Assembly: GCA_026396555.1 (NCBI GenBank)
Contig: JAPLWO010000053.1
Location: 1-10,837, forward strand
Direction of reading: 5' to 3'
DNA from: Candidatus Magasanikiibacteriota bacterium
GTDB taxonomy: Bacteria; Patescibacteriota; Patescibacteriia; Magasanikbacterales; 2-02-FULL-50-9b
DNA length: 10,837 bases
The notes under the pieces were generated by a model. It saw only the letters and a list, made by a program, of their open reading frames with translations, did no database searches and was not told where the DNA came from. Shown here one piece after another: positions 1 to 7,794 of this stretch. The stretch's first letter is position 1. Every line of letters begins with the position of its first letter. Position numbers and translations under genes: made by a program.

Positions 1-351
1 TGGTGCGAGGATAATACACACGACCGACAGCCCAATAAAAATTACGCCAAGAGTTGAGAGTGTTCGATTTAAAAATTCCCACGCGCGATCTTCTTTATGG
101 GTCATGAAATCAGAGAAGAGTGGAATAAATGCGGCAGATAAAATACCGAGTACGAGCAGATTGTATAGAAAATCTGGAATTCTAAACGCGGCGTAGTATG
201 AATCGAGAATGGTGCCGGCGCCGAATGCATGTGTTAAAAGTCGATCGCGTAGTAATCCGAGAATTCTACTGAGTAACGAAGCACCACCGAGCAAAACCGC
301 AGCGGTGGTGATTGAGTTTGATGTGTGATTGAAAAGTTGCTTGATTGTCAT
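1..351 (-). CDS. murJ: Lipid II flippase MurJ (MviN family), N-terminal part
   Basis: MurJ is a polytopic inner-membrane protein that flips lipid II to the outer face for peptidoglycan synthesis. I translated 117 codons from the ATG at 349-351; the gene continues beyond position 1. The N-terminal family signature is clear: R29-ILGLLRD around residues 29-36, FGAG at 43-46, then LDSYYAAFRIPDF at 49-61 and LSAAFIPLFSDF further on, with hydrophobic helices around 14-34 and 65-80. Aligned to E. coli MurJ from memory, R18, R24, D25 and D39 correspond to R29, R35, D36 and D50, but R52-R53 and E57 correspond to Y63-N64 and L68. The start lies 2 bp after the stop of the upstream gene, with no visible Shine-Dalgarno, so the two are probably co-transcribed. 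A related MOP-family flippase is possible but less likely. Confidence 0.93.
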   Translation of the reverse strand, partial: MTIKQLFNHTSNSITTAAVLLGGASLLSRILGLLRDRLLTHAFGAGTILDSYYAAFRIPDFLYNLLVLGILSAAFIPLFSDFMTHKEDRAWEFLNRTLSTLGVIFIGLSVVCIILAP

Positions 352-353
352 GC

Positions 354-1043
354 TTAATAATTAACGACCATATTCACGAATTCGATTCCTGGTTCGTCGG
401 GATGTAAATCAATTGCTTGAAATGTTCCGGTCACCGCATCTTTTGAAAAACTGAAACGTGCCTCATTTTGTCCCGGCGTTGTCGCTTCTACAACTTTATA
501 TCCCGCACGCGACAATTGATTTTCAAATGTATCAGCGAGAATTGAGGGATATGTTTTGATTCCATTCCACGTTACGATCACTGTTTTATTTTGATTCGTA
601 TCGTTTGGCAATCCGAGATATGATAAATAATTTTCGTGCGTAAGTTGGCGCGTGAAATTTACGCGACCCAACGAATCATGCTCTTCAATAATTTGCGCAT
701 CTGGATTTATTTCTGCGAGAACAGGGGCTGAAAGTAAACGCGGAATTGCTGTTGCGACCCAGACCGCGCGATCACGTGTGACAGCATCAATCGAAACAAT
801 GTTAATAATTTTATCAACATTTGTTTGTGGAATATCTTTTGGAAAATCTGTCGGGAAATCAGTCAGCGTCGAAGGACCGCTACCAACAACAATACGAAAC
901 GTCAGATAAATCGCACCGATGAATAAAACAATACAGCCGGAACCGGTGATGCAGCTACCTGCAAACCATCCACGATGTTTGTTTATTTCTCGAAGCGTTG
1001 GCTCTTGAATTTGAACGGTCTGTTGCGAGGCGTTTTGGCGCAT
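354..1043 (-). CDS. Uncharacterised single-helix membrane protein, possible LytR_C-like C-terminal domain
   Basis: I do not recognise this 229-aa protein. It has a short polar N-terminus (1-24), one hydrophobic segment at about 27-54, then an extracytoplasmic-looking region: a Pro/Thr/Asp-rich linker (55-75) and a folded part (about 76-229). Residues 153-185 read KTVIVTWNG, then a helix-like stretch, then LSRAGYKVVEA. This resembles the start of LytR_C domains (a beta strand ending in NG, a helix, then GY-V), but the resemblance is weak and the function is unknown. No signal-peptidase site or catalytic motif is obvious, so a type II membrane anchor is likely. The gene sits 2 bp upstream of murJ in the same direction, which suggests a cell-envelope role (inference). 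The start is the ATG at 1041-1043. There is no Shine-Dalgarno, but a -10-like TACACT lies 10 nt upstream. Confidence 0.75.
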   Translation of the reverse strand: MRQNASQQTVQIQEPTLREINKHRGWFAGSCITGSGCIVLFIGAIYLTFRIVVGSGPSTLTDFPTDFPKDIPQTNVDKIINIVSIDAVTRDRAVWVATAIPRLLSAPVLAEINPDAQIIEEHDSLGRVNFTRQLTHENYLSYLGLPNDTNQNKTVIVTWNGIKTYPSILADTFENQLSRAGYKVVEATTPGQNEARFSFSKDAVTGTFQAIDLHPDEPGIEFVNMVVNY

Positions 1044-1053
1044 AACAATACCA

Positions 1054-1082
1054 AGTGTAACAGAAACAATGTATAATTACCA
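1054..1082 (-). promoter_or_regulatory. Putative promoter for the membrane protein-murJ operon
   Basis: On the minus strand a -10-like TACACT (1054-1059) lies 17 nt downstream of a weak -35-like TGGTAA (1077-1082). The -10 ends 10 nt before the ATG at 1043, so the predicted transcript would have a leader of only a few bases. The same -10 sequence and 10-nt spacing recur before the methyltransferase gene at 10042. The -35 match is only three of six, so the call rests mainly on that recurrence. Confidence 0.4.
1072..1077 (+). promoter_or_regulatory. Putative -10 box for the beta-CASP hydrolase gene
   Basis: A perfect TATAAT lies 26 nt upstream of the ATG at 1104, in the 60-bp gap between two divergent genes. 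No convincing -35 exists at 16-18 nt spacing. It overlaps the -35 and spacer of the opposing promoter, so the two directions could not easily be occupied at once. No Shine-Dalgarno is visible between it and the start codon. Confidence 0.4.
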
Positions 1083-1103
1083 GCAACAATAATCTGTGTA
1101 TAT

Positions 1104-2456
1104 ATGAAGGTGCATTTTTTAGGCGCTGCGGGTGAAGTGACCGGCTCGTGCTACCTGGTAGAATTTCATGAGAAAAAAATTTTGGTTGATTGCGGTGTTT
1201 TTCAGGGGAGTGAAATGGCTGATGAGCGATCGCACGCGGCGTTTGATTTTGATGTAACACAATTAAGTGCCGTCATTATTACACATGCGCACATTGATCA
1301 CTGTGGACGTGTCCCGTTACTTTTTGCGCGTGGATTTCGTGGGCCGGTGTATGCAACAGAACCAACAGGTGAGTTAACGAAATTGCAATGGGATGACATG
1401 GTGAATTTGATGGAGGAAAAATTTTTGCGACAGCATCATCCGGTTTTGTATGCGCAAGAAGATGCGGATCGAGCAAAACACGCGTTAGTTGAATTGCCCT
1501 ACGGACGGCCAACTGATATTTTGCCGGGCGTTGATTTTGTGTTTCATGACGCAGGACATATTTTTGGATCGTCGTGGGTTGAAATTCGCAGTGAAGGAAA
1601 AGTAATTGTGTTTAGCGGCGACATTGGAAATGATCATGTGCCGATTGTGCGTGAAACAGAACCGCTTGTTGCGTGTGATTTGTTAGTGACCGAAGCAACG
1701 TATGGTGATCGTACACATACCGCACCAACACAACGCCGTGAAGATTTACGTAAAGTGATTATTGATTCGATTAAGCGCGGCGGTACATTAATGATCGCTG
1801 CATTTTCGATTGAGCGTACGCAAGAAATTTTATTTGAACTTGATCAGCTGATAGAGCATGAACGTGTGCTGCCCCGCATTCCATTTTTTTTGGATTCGCC
1901 GCTCGCGATTCGCGCAAATGCAGTGTATCGAAAATTTACAGAATATTATGACGAGGAAGCTGCACGTGAGTGGAAAGCGGGCGATGACTTTTTAGATTTC
2001 CCCGGATTGAAAATTACGCTCTCTGTTGCGGAATCGAAAATGATTAACTCCGCGCCGAATCCAAAAGTGATTATTGCAGGTTCGGGTATGTTGTCGGGTG
2101 GGCGCATCGTTCATCATTTAATGCGTTATTTACCAGATCCAAATTCGACGTTGCTCATCATTTCATATCAGGCTGAAGGAACGCTCGGGCGAAAGATTAT
2201 GGATCACACCGGACGTGTGACAATTAATGGCGAACAAATTCCCGTGAAGTGTCATATTGAACGTATTGATTCATATTCAGCGCATGGCGATCAAGATAAA
2301 TTATTGAGTTGGATGGTTTCGGGGCCAAGCGCGCCAAAACATGTAGTTGTGGTGCATTCTGACCCGCCGGCAGCAGCTTCTTTCGTTGCTTTGGCCGGTA
2401 CACAAAATCACGTCGTGATCGAAGCGGCTCGACCTGGACAAATTGTTGAAGTTTAG
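1104..2456 (+). CDS. Beta-CASP metallo-beta-lactamase-fold hydrolase (probable RNase, YSH1/CPSF73-like, COG1236)
   Basis: This 450-aa protein has the full layout of a bacterial beta-CASP metallo-hydrolase. Motif 1 is LVDCG (27-31); motif 2 is H61-x-H63-x-D65-H66; H152 in DAGHIFGSSW is motif 3; D173 in FSGDIGND is motif 4. The beta-CASP insert starts with E197 in TEATYGDR, followed by AAFSIERTQEIL (232-243) and DSPLA (264-268). The C-terminal RMMBL part carries H394 in SYSAHGD and a terminal H418 in VVVVHSD. These residues bind two metals (usually Zn) that hydrolyse phosphodiester bonds; family members are endo- or exoribonucleases. The actual RNA substrate cannot be told from sequence. Unlike archaeal CPSF homologues it has no N-terminal KH domain, and at 450 aa it is shorter than RNase J. 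The stop is 17 bp before uvrB in the same direction. Confidence 0.92.
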   Translation: MKVHFLGAAGEVTGSCYLVEFHEKKILVDCGVFQGSEMADERSHAAFDFDVTQLSAVIITHAHIDHCGRVPLLFARGFRGPVYATEPTGELTKLQWDDMVNLMEEKFLRQHHPVLYAQEDADRAKHALVELPYGRPTDILPGVDFVFHDAGHIFGSSWVEIRSEGKVIVFSGDIGNDHVPIVRETEPLVACDLLVTEATYGDRTHTAPTQRREDLRKVIIDSIKRGGTLMIAAFSIERTQEILFELDQLIEHERVLPRIPFFLDSPLAIRANAVYRKFTEYYDEEAAREWKAGDDFLDFPGLKITLSVAESKMINSAPNPKVIIAGSGMLSGGRIVHHLMRYLPDPNSTLLIISYQAEGTLGRKIMDHTGRVTINGEQIPVKCHIERIDSYSAHGDQDKLLSWMVSGPSAPKHVVVVHSDPPAAASFVALAGTQNHVVIEAARPGQIVEV

Positions 2457-2463
2457 GTAGAAT
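2435..2463 (+). promoter_or_regulatory. Putative uvrB promoter, nearly leaderless
   Basis: TGGACA (2435-2440) is followed after exactly 17 nt by TAGAAT (2458-2463); each box matches consensus at five of six positions. The promoter lies across the 3' end of the preceding hydrolase gene. The -10 ends 10 nt before the uvrB ATG, so the expected start site is about 4 nt from the start codon. No Shine-Dalgarno is present in the gap. I saw no LexA-type palindrome here, so SOS control is not evident. Confidence 0.65.
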
Positions 2464-2473
2464 CCTTGTTCAC

Positions 2474-4564
2474 ATGCTTAAAAAATTAGTAGGGCAAAAA
2501 TTTAAGCTTAAGTCCGAATATCAGCCTGCGGGTGACCAACCCGAGGCGATTTTGGCGTTGGTTAAGGGAACTGAGCGCGGGGATCGGTTGCAGACGTTGC
2601 TGGGTGCGACAGGTACGGGTAAAACGTTCACGATTGCGAATGTGATTCAGGAAACGCAAAAACCGACGCTCGTTATCGCGCACAATAAAACATTGGCTGC
2701 GCAATTGTGCAATGAATTTCGAGAATTTTTTCCAGACGCAGCGGTTGAATATTTTGTGTCGTACTACGATTATTATCAGCCTGAAGCGTACATGGCGGGG
2801 ACGGATACATATATTGAAAAAGAGGCGATGATCAATCAGGAAATTGATCGATTGCGACATGCGGCGACGCAGGCGCTCCTCACACGACGCGATGTAATTA
2901 TTGTGTCGTCGGTCTCATGTATCTATGGTTTAGGTTCTCCAAAAAGTTATTTGGAAGGTGTGCTGCAATTAAAAGTGGGCGATGCGTTTGATCGCATGAC
3001 GATTTTAAAAAAATTAATTGCGTTACAATTTACACGAACGACTGTTGAACTTGCGCGTGGAACATTTCGATTGCGTGGCGAGTTGTTGGATATTGTACCA
3101 ATTGAAGAGGGGCGAATTTATCGAATCGATGGCACGGGTGGAAAAATAAAATCAATTGAATTGTTTGATATCATTACGCGCAAGTCAGAAGGTTCAAGCA
3201 AAGACGCGTGGATTTTTCCGGCGAAACATTATTTAGCAGATTCGGAATCGAAAAAAACGGCGCTCATGCAAATTGAAAGCGAATTAAATACACAGCTCGC
3301 GAAATTCGAGAAGGATGGGAAGATTGTTGAAGCGGATCGATTGCGTCGTCGCACGCGGTATGATCTGACGATGTTGAAGGAGATTGGATACGTGAACGGT
3401 GTTGAAAATTATTCGCGCTATTTTGATGGACGCGCACCAGGTGAACCGCCGTTTACGCTGCTCGATTATTTTCCAAAAGATTATTTGACGGTGATTGATG
3501 AATCACATGTGACGTTGCCGCAAATCGGTGCGATGTCAGGTGGAGATTCTGCGCGCAAACGATCTTTGATCGATTTTGGATTTCGGTTGCCGAGCGCTGC
3601 GGATAATCGACCGCTCAATGGTGATGAATTTTTAGAGCGTACTAAACAGATTATTTTTGTGTCTGCAACGCCAGCGGAATTTGAACGAAAGAAATCAACG
3701 CAAGTTGTTCAGCAAATTATTCGTCCAACAGGGTTGGTTGATCCTGAAATTATTATGCAGCGCGTTACGGCACAGGGCGCATATAAAGGACAGGTGCATG
3801 ATTTAATTGAACGTGTGATTGAGCGCGCGAAAAAAGATGAGCGCGTGATGGTGACGACGCTTACGAAAAAAATGGCGGAAGATCTTGCGGAGTATTTGGC
3901 AGATAAAAAAATAAAAGTAAAATATTTGCATTCAGATATTGATACAATTGAACGCATACAGATTTTGGGAGATTTTCGTCGGGGAATTTTCGATGTGCTC
4001 ATTGGTGTGAACTTGTTGCGTGAAGGTTTGGATGTTCCGGAAGTTTCGTTGGTTGCGATTTTAGATGCGGATAAAGAAGGATTTTTGCGATCTGATACAG
4101 CGCTTATTCAGACGATTGGTCGTGCAGCGCGTAATGCTGCCGGACAAGTAGTATTGTATGCGGATCATATGACAGGTTCGCTTGAACGTGCGATTGCAGA
4201 AACTGAACGTCGTCGCACAATTCAACTTGCGTATAATAAGGAACATGGCATCACGCCGCAGACCATTAAAAAAGCAATTCGTGATTTGTTAAAAGATTTT
4301 GGATTAAAAGGGCCGAATGAGCGCGCGGCAAATCGAAAGAAGGGGGCGAAGAAACATGAGGGCGAAGAAATGTCTGCTGCAGAATTAGATTTGGCAGTTG
4401 AAGAAGGAAAGCCTTTAGATCGGATTATTGCAGAAAAGGAATCACAGATGCGAACCGCGTCAAAAGAATTGCAGTTTGAGCTCGCAGCGATCTTACGCGA
4501 TGAATTAGTTATGCTTAAAAAAGAATTGAAAAAACGAAGTAAAAATAGTACACTACTCACATGA
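2474..4564 (+). CDS. uvrB: Excinuclease ABC subunit UvrB
   Basis: UvrB verifies DNA lesions handed over by UvrA and then recruits UvrC for dual incision in nucleotide excision repair. The 696-aa length is normal. Visible parts are: the Q motif region SEYQPAGDQPEA (14-25); Walker A GATGTGKT (44-51); the beta-hairpin that clamps DNA, rich in Tyr (SYYDYYQPEAY, 96-106, continuing through TDTYIEKEAMIN); the UvrA-interaction region that follows; Walker B with DESH (342-345); helicase motif VI Q546-TIGRAAR-553; and a C-terminal UVR domain (about 648-685) that contacts UvrC. The ATG at 2474 gives the usual N-terminus and has no Shine-Dalgarno. The last four bases overlap the next gene as ATGA. It is clustered with uvrA one gene downstream; no uvrC is in the window. 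Confidence 0.99.
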   Translation: MLKKLVGQKFKLKSEYQPAGDQPEAILALVKGTERGDRLQTLLGATGTGKTFTIANVIQETQKPTLVIAHNKTLAAQLCNEFREFFPDAAVEYFVSYYDYYQPEAYMAGTDTYIEKEAMINQEIDRLRHAATQALLTRRDVIIVSSVSCIYGLGSPKSYLEGVLQLKVGDAFDRMTILKKLIALQFTRTTVELARGTFRLRGELLDIVPIEEGRIYRIDGTGGKIKSIELFDIITRKSEGSSKDAWIFPAKHYLADSESKKTALMQIESELNTQLAKFEKDGKIVEADRLRRRTRYDLTMLKEIGYVNGVENYSRYFDGRAPGEPPFTLLDYFPKDYLTVIDESHVTLPQIGAMSGGDSARKRSLIDFGFRLPSAADNRPLNGDEFLERTKQIIFVSATPAEFERKKSTQVVQQIIRPTGLVDPEIIMQRVTAQGAYKGQVHDLIERVIERAKKDERVMVTTLTKKMAEDLAEYLADKKIKVKYLHSDIDTIERIQILGDFRRGIFDVLIGVNLLREGLDVPEVSLVAILDADKEGFLRSDTALIQTIGRAARNAAGQVVLYADHMTGSLERAIAETERRRTIQLAYNKEHGITPQTIKKAIRDLLKDFGLKGPNERAANRKKGAKKHEGEEMSAAELDLAVEEGKPLDRIIAEKESQMRTASKELQFELAAILRDELVMLKKELKKRSKNSTLLT
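4526..4554 (+). promoter_or_regulatory. Putative internal promoter for the DUF218 gene, inside the uvrB 3' end
   Basis: TTGAAA (4526-4531), a 17-nt spacer and TACACT (4549-4554) lie inside the last codons of uvrB. The -10 ends 6 nt before the ATG at 4561, which puts the expected transcription start at or next to the A of the ATG, giving a leaderless transcript. Both boxes must also encode the Lys-rich UvrB tail, so AT-rich coding bias is an alternative explanation. Confidence 0.55.
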
Positions 4565-5205
4565 AACGAATTATAATCAAAAATCCACTCGCTCGCTTGG
4601 CAACTGCTATTTTTGGAACTGCAGTTGTTTCTTGTCTTGTTTTAGTTATCATTCTCGCAGTTGAAGTTCGAACAGCGTATAGTGATAAAATTTTTCATGA
4701 AGCAAATTCTCCTGACGCTGTGTATGGTGTTGTTCTGGGAGCATCGATTGATCCAAAAACAATGATGCCAGGCACCGCATTGAAAGATCGATTAGATACG
4801 GGAATTGATTTGTTGAAATCACAAAAAGTGATGGGATTAATTGTGACAGGCGATGATGGAAAATGGGAATCAAATGAAGTTGGTGCAATGGTGAATTACC
4901 TGCATTCACAAGGTGTGCCGGATGATATTTTATTTGTTGATGGTGGATCGTATCGAACCTTTGATAGCTGCGAACATTTAAAAGCAAAAGGATTTGATAA
5001 TGTTATTTTAATTTCGCAGGAATTTCATTTGCCACGCGCGTTGTATTTATGCAATAAGATCGGTGTTCAATCTTCGGGTGTGATTGCTGATAAACGTTGG
5101 TATCCGCAAATTATTTATTATTGGACGCGAGATATTCTCGCATCAACATTTGCATATTTCGATGTGCGAGGTTTTAATTTCATCGTTAAAGGGCCCCGCG
5201 TATAA
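4561..5205 (+). CDS. SanA/YdcF-like DUF218 membrane-anchored protein
   Basis: This 214-aa protein has one N-terminal membrane helix (about 12-35), with positive residues before it, then a DUF218 (YdcF/SanA/ElyC) domain facing outward. The family landmarks are clear: a first strand YGVVLGASID (55-64), R77 in the LKDRLDTGIDLL helix, the VTGDD turn (95-99) followed by N105-E106, then DGGSYRTFDS (128-137), and the ISQEFHLPRA motif (152-161) with Q154, H157 and R160. SanA and ElyC affect envelope barrier function in E. coli, but the biochemical activity of the family is poorly defined, so no reaction is assigned. The gene overlaps the uvrB stop (ATGA) and is followed by uvrA after 6 bp. It is therefore probably co-transcribed with the repair genes, although no functional link is evident. 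It also has its own putative leaderless promoter. Confidence 0.88.
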   Translation: MKRIIIKNPLARLATAIFGTAVVSCLVLVIILAVEVRTAYSDKIFHEANSPDAVYGVVLGASIDPKTMMPGTALKDRLDTGIDLLKSQKVMGLIVTGDDGKWESNEVGAMVNYLHSQGVPDDILFVDGGSYRTFDSCEHLKAKGFDNVILISQEFHLPRALYLCNKIGVQSSGVIADKRWYPQIIYYWTRDILASTFAYFDVRGFNFIVKGPRV

Positions 5206-5211
5206 AATAAT

Positions 5212-7737
5212 ATGCAAGAATTTATTAAAATTCGCGGCGCACGCGAGCACAATTTAAAAAATATTTCAGTGGATTTGCCACGAAATAAAATGATCGTGTT
5301 TACGGGTTTATCAGGCTCGGGTAAATCATCACTTGCGTTTGATACAATTTTTGCAGAAGGGCAGCGTCGATATATTGAATCACTTTCTGCGTACGCGCGA
5401 CAATTTTTAGGGAGCATGCAAAAACCTGACGTGGATGAAATTGAAGGTTTATCGCCGGCGATTGCAATTGATCAAAAAGCGCATAGTGCAAATCCGCGCT
5501 CAACCGTTGCGACGATTACTGAAATGTATGATTATTTGCGCGTGCTGTTTGCACGTGTGGGTATTCCGCATTGCGTATTATGTGGTGATCCGATTCAGCG
5601 ATTGACTGCGGAGCAAATTGTTAATTTGATTTTAAATTCGTTGCCGAAAAAAGGTGAGATTAAATTAATGGCGCCAGTAGTTCGTGGTCGAAAAGGTGAG
5701 TATTATCAGCTGCTCTACGATTTATATAATGCAGGGTTCATGGAAGTGCGCGTTGATGGTGAATTTAGTTCGCTAAAAAAACGAATTAATTTAGAGCGCT
5801 ACGAACAGCACACAATTGAGGTAACCGTTGATACAATTCCTGTGCTCGGGCTCGTACAGACCAAAGATGAAGAGATGCAAAAAGCCGAACGTCAGCGATT
5901 AGCAGAGGGAGTTGAAGCTGCGTTATTAAAAGGAACCGGTTTGATCACCGTTATTTTTCCGGATAAAACAGAAAAATTATTTTCAACAACATTCGCATGT
6001 CCGCGCGATGGGTTTTCATTTCCTGAAATTGAGCCGCGCTTGTTCAGTTTTAATTCGCCATATGGATATTGTCCAACATGTACGGGCTTAGGAACTGAGT
6101 CATTATTTTCGCCTATTCCGTGTGCTGTGTGTAAAGGCGCGCGTTTGCGGCCCGAGGCGCTTGCGGTTAAAATTAGTGGAGAAAATATTGTTGATTTAAC
6201 GCGTCGTACGATTCGCGATTCCCAAAAACATTTGGAGCATTGGTATTTTAATGAGTTGGACGAACTGCGTCATGAAATTGCAGAACCGGCGATGCGCGAA
6301 ATTTTGGCGCGTCTACAATTTTTGTTGAACGTTGGTTTACATTATTTAACATTGTCGCGTCTCGCTGGATCTTTGTCGGGCGGAGAGGCGCAGCGTATCC
6401 GTCTCGCATCACAAATCGGGTCGCGACTGGTTGGCGCGCTCTATGTGTTGGATGAACCAACAATTGGATTGCATCAAGCAGACAATGAAAAATTAATTAA
6501 AACATTGTGTGAATTGCGCGACATCGGAAATACAATTATTGTTGTTGAACATGACGAAGATACGATTCGTGCGTCAGATTATTTAGTTGAAATCGGACCG
6601 GGCGCTGGAATTCATGGTGGTTATGTTGTGGCGGAAGGAGAAGTTTCGAAATTATTGAAAGAGAAAAAATCAAAATCCGTCACCATTCAGTATTTAAATG
6701 GTGAGAAAAAAATTGCAGTTCCGGAAAAACGTCGTGTGAAAGTGCATGACACACTTCGAATTTTTGGTGCAGCAGAACACAACTTACGAAATATTGATGT
6801 TGAAATTCCACTGCGACGTTTTGTGTGTGTGACCGGTGTATCAGGTTCGGGAAAATCAACATTGGTGCACGATATTTTATATAAAGCAGTGCATCGAAAA
6901 TTAAATAATGCAGGACCGCTTCCGGGAAAACATAAACAGTTGTTAGGACTCGAATATATTGAGCGTGTGATTTTGGTGGATCAATCAGCGATTGGTCGAA
7001 CGTCGCGCAGTAATCCTGCGACATATACCGGTGCGTGGACGCCGATTCGTGAATTATTCGCATCAACTCCTGAAGCAAAAGCGCGTGGATATCGTCCTGC
7101 ACGGTTTAGTTTTAATGTGCCGGGCGGTCGGTGTGAACATTGTGAAGGGCATGGCGAAGTTGCAATTGAAATGCATTTTTTGCCAACTGTGTGGGTGCCA
7201 TGCGAAGTATGTAAGGGTGCGCGATTTGATCGTGAGACGCTCGAAGTTACATACAAAGAAAAAAATATTTCAGAAGTTTTGAAGATGACGATTGAAGAAG
7301 CTGAAAAGTTTTTTGAGGACATTCCACAGATCAATGACAAATTAAAAATGTTGAATCAAGTTGGTTTAGAATATTTGGAATTAGGACAATCAGCACCGAC
7401 ATTGTCAGGTGGTGAATCGCAGCGTGTGAAATTAGCAACTGAATTGGCGAAGCGAACGCAAGGTCGTGTGTTATATATTTTTGATGAACCAACGACGGGT
7501 TTACATTTTGTTGATATTCAAAAATTATTGGATGTATTCCAGCACATCGTAAATCGTGGAAACACGGTTTTGGTTATTGAACATAATCTTGATGTGATTA
7601 AATCTGCAGATTGGATTATTGATTTAGGTCCAGGCGGTGGAGATGAAGGTGGTGCACTTGTTGCAACAGGAACACCGGAAGATATTGCAAAAAATAAAGC
7701 AAGTTTGACGGGTAAATATTTGAAAAAAGTGCTATAA
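5212..7737 (+). CDS. uvrA: Excinuclease ABC subunit UvrA, compact form
   Basis: UvrA is the dimeric ABC-type ATPase that finds bulky lesions and loads UvrB. Two ABC modules are intact: Walker A GLSGSGKS (32-39) with signature LSGGEAQR (388-395) and LYVLDEPTIGLH; and Walker A GVSGSGKS (542-549) with signature LSGGESQR (731-738) and LYIFDEPTTGLH. The C-terminal zinc finger is complete (C641, C644, C664, C667). The first cysteine cluster is not: CPxC reads C263-P-R-D266, while C287-x-x-C290 and C304-x-x-C307 remain. Only 13 residues separate C290 from C304, where E. coli UvrA has roughly 90. This accounts for most of the length difference (841 against about 940 aa). The ATG at 5212 gives the standard N-terminus and lies 6 bp after the previous stop, without a Shine-Dalgarno but after an AT-rich TATAAAATAAT. 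It ends at TAA 7735-7737. Confidence 0.98.
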   Translation: MQEFIKIRGAREHNLKNISVDLPRNKMIVFTGLSGSGKSSLAFDTIFAEGQRRYIESLSAYARQFLGSMQKPDVDEIEGLSPAIAIDQKAHSANPRSTVATITEMYDYLRVLFARVGIPHCVLCGDPIQRLTAEQIVNLILNSLPKKGEIKLMAPVVRGRKGEYYQLLYDLYNAGFMEVRVDGEFSSLKKRINLERYEQHTIEVTVDTIPVLGLVQTKDEEMQKAERQRLAEGVEAALLKGTGLITVIFPDKTEKLFSTTFACPRDGFSFPEIEPRLFSFNSPYGYCPTCTGLGTESLFSPIPCAVCKGARLRPEALAVKISGENIVDLTRRTIRDSQKHLEHWYFNELDELRHEIAEPAMREILARLQFLLNVGLHYLTLSRLAGSLSGGEAQRIRLASQIGSRLVGALYVLDEPTIGLHQADNEKLIKTLCELRDIGNTIIVVEHDEDTIRASDYLVEIGPGAGIHGGYVVAEGEVSKLLKEKKSKSVTIQYLNGEKKIAVPEKRRVKVHDTLRIFGAAEHNLRNIDVEIPLRRFVCVTGVSGSGKSTLVHDILYKAVHRKLNNAGPLPGKHKQLLGLEYIERVILVDQSAIGRTSRSNPATYTGAWTPIRELFASTPEAKARGYRPARFSFNVPGGRCEHCEGHGEVAIEMHFLPTVWVPCEVCKGARFDRETLEVTYKEKNISEVLKMTIEEAEKFFEDIPQINDKLKMLNQVGLEYLELGQSAPTLSGGESQRVKLATELAKRTQGRVLYIFDEPTTGLHFVDIQKLLDVFQHIVNRGNTVLVIEHNLDVIKSADWIIDLGPGGGDEGGALVATGTPEDIAKNKASLTGKYLKKVL

Positions 7738-7745
7738 ATTTTCGG

Positions 7746-7773
7746 ATTATACACCTCGCTGATGAGCTGTCAA
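7746..7773 (-). promoter_or_regulatory. Consensus sigma70-type promoter pointing into the uvrA 3' end
   Basis: The minus strand carries a perfect TTGACA (7768-7773) and a perfect TATAAT (7746-7751) separated by 16 nt. Transcription would start near 7739 and run antisense through uvrA. No gene starts downstream on this strand: the only open frame nearby begins upstream of the predicted start and is a uvrA shadow. It lies beyond the pyrDC terminator. Activity is unproven, but a full 12-of-12 match at functional spacing is unlikely by chance in a window this size. Confidence 0.6.
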
Positions 7774-7794
7774 GATTAGCAGCGTGGCCGAACC

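Noticed and set aside
2400..2475. LexA/SOS operator in front of uvrB
   Set aside because: I looked for E. coli-type CTGT...ACAG and Bacillus-type GAAC...GTTC palindromes and found none.
6680..7340. Minus-strand frames of 119-140 codons inside uvrA, considered as products of the antisense promoter
   Set aside because: Antisense to conserved UvrA motifs, low-complexity translation, no start signals, and hundreds of bases from the promoter.
7757..7784. CGCTG/CAGCG hairpin after uvrA as its terminator
   Set aside because: Only about five good pairs, a long loop and no U-run on the plus strand; it also overlaps the antisense -35.
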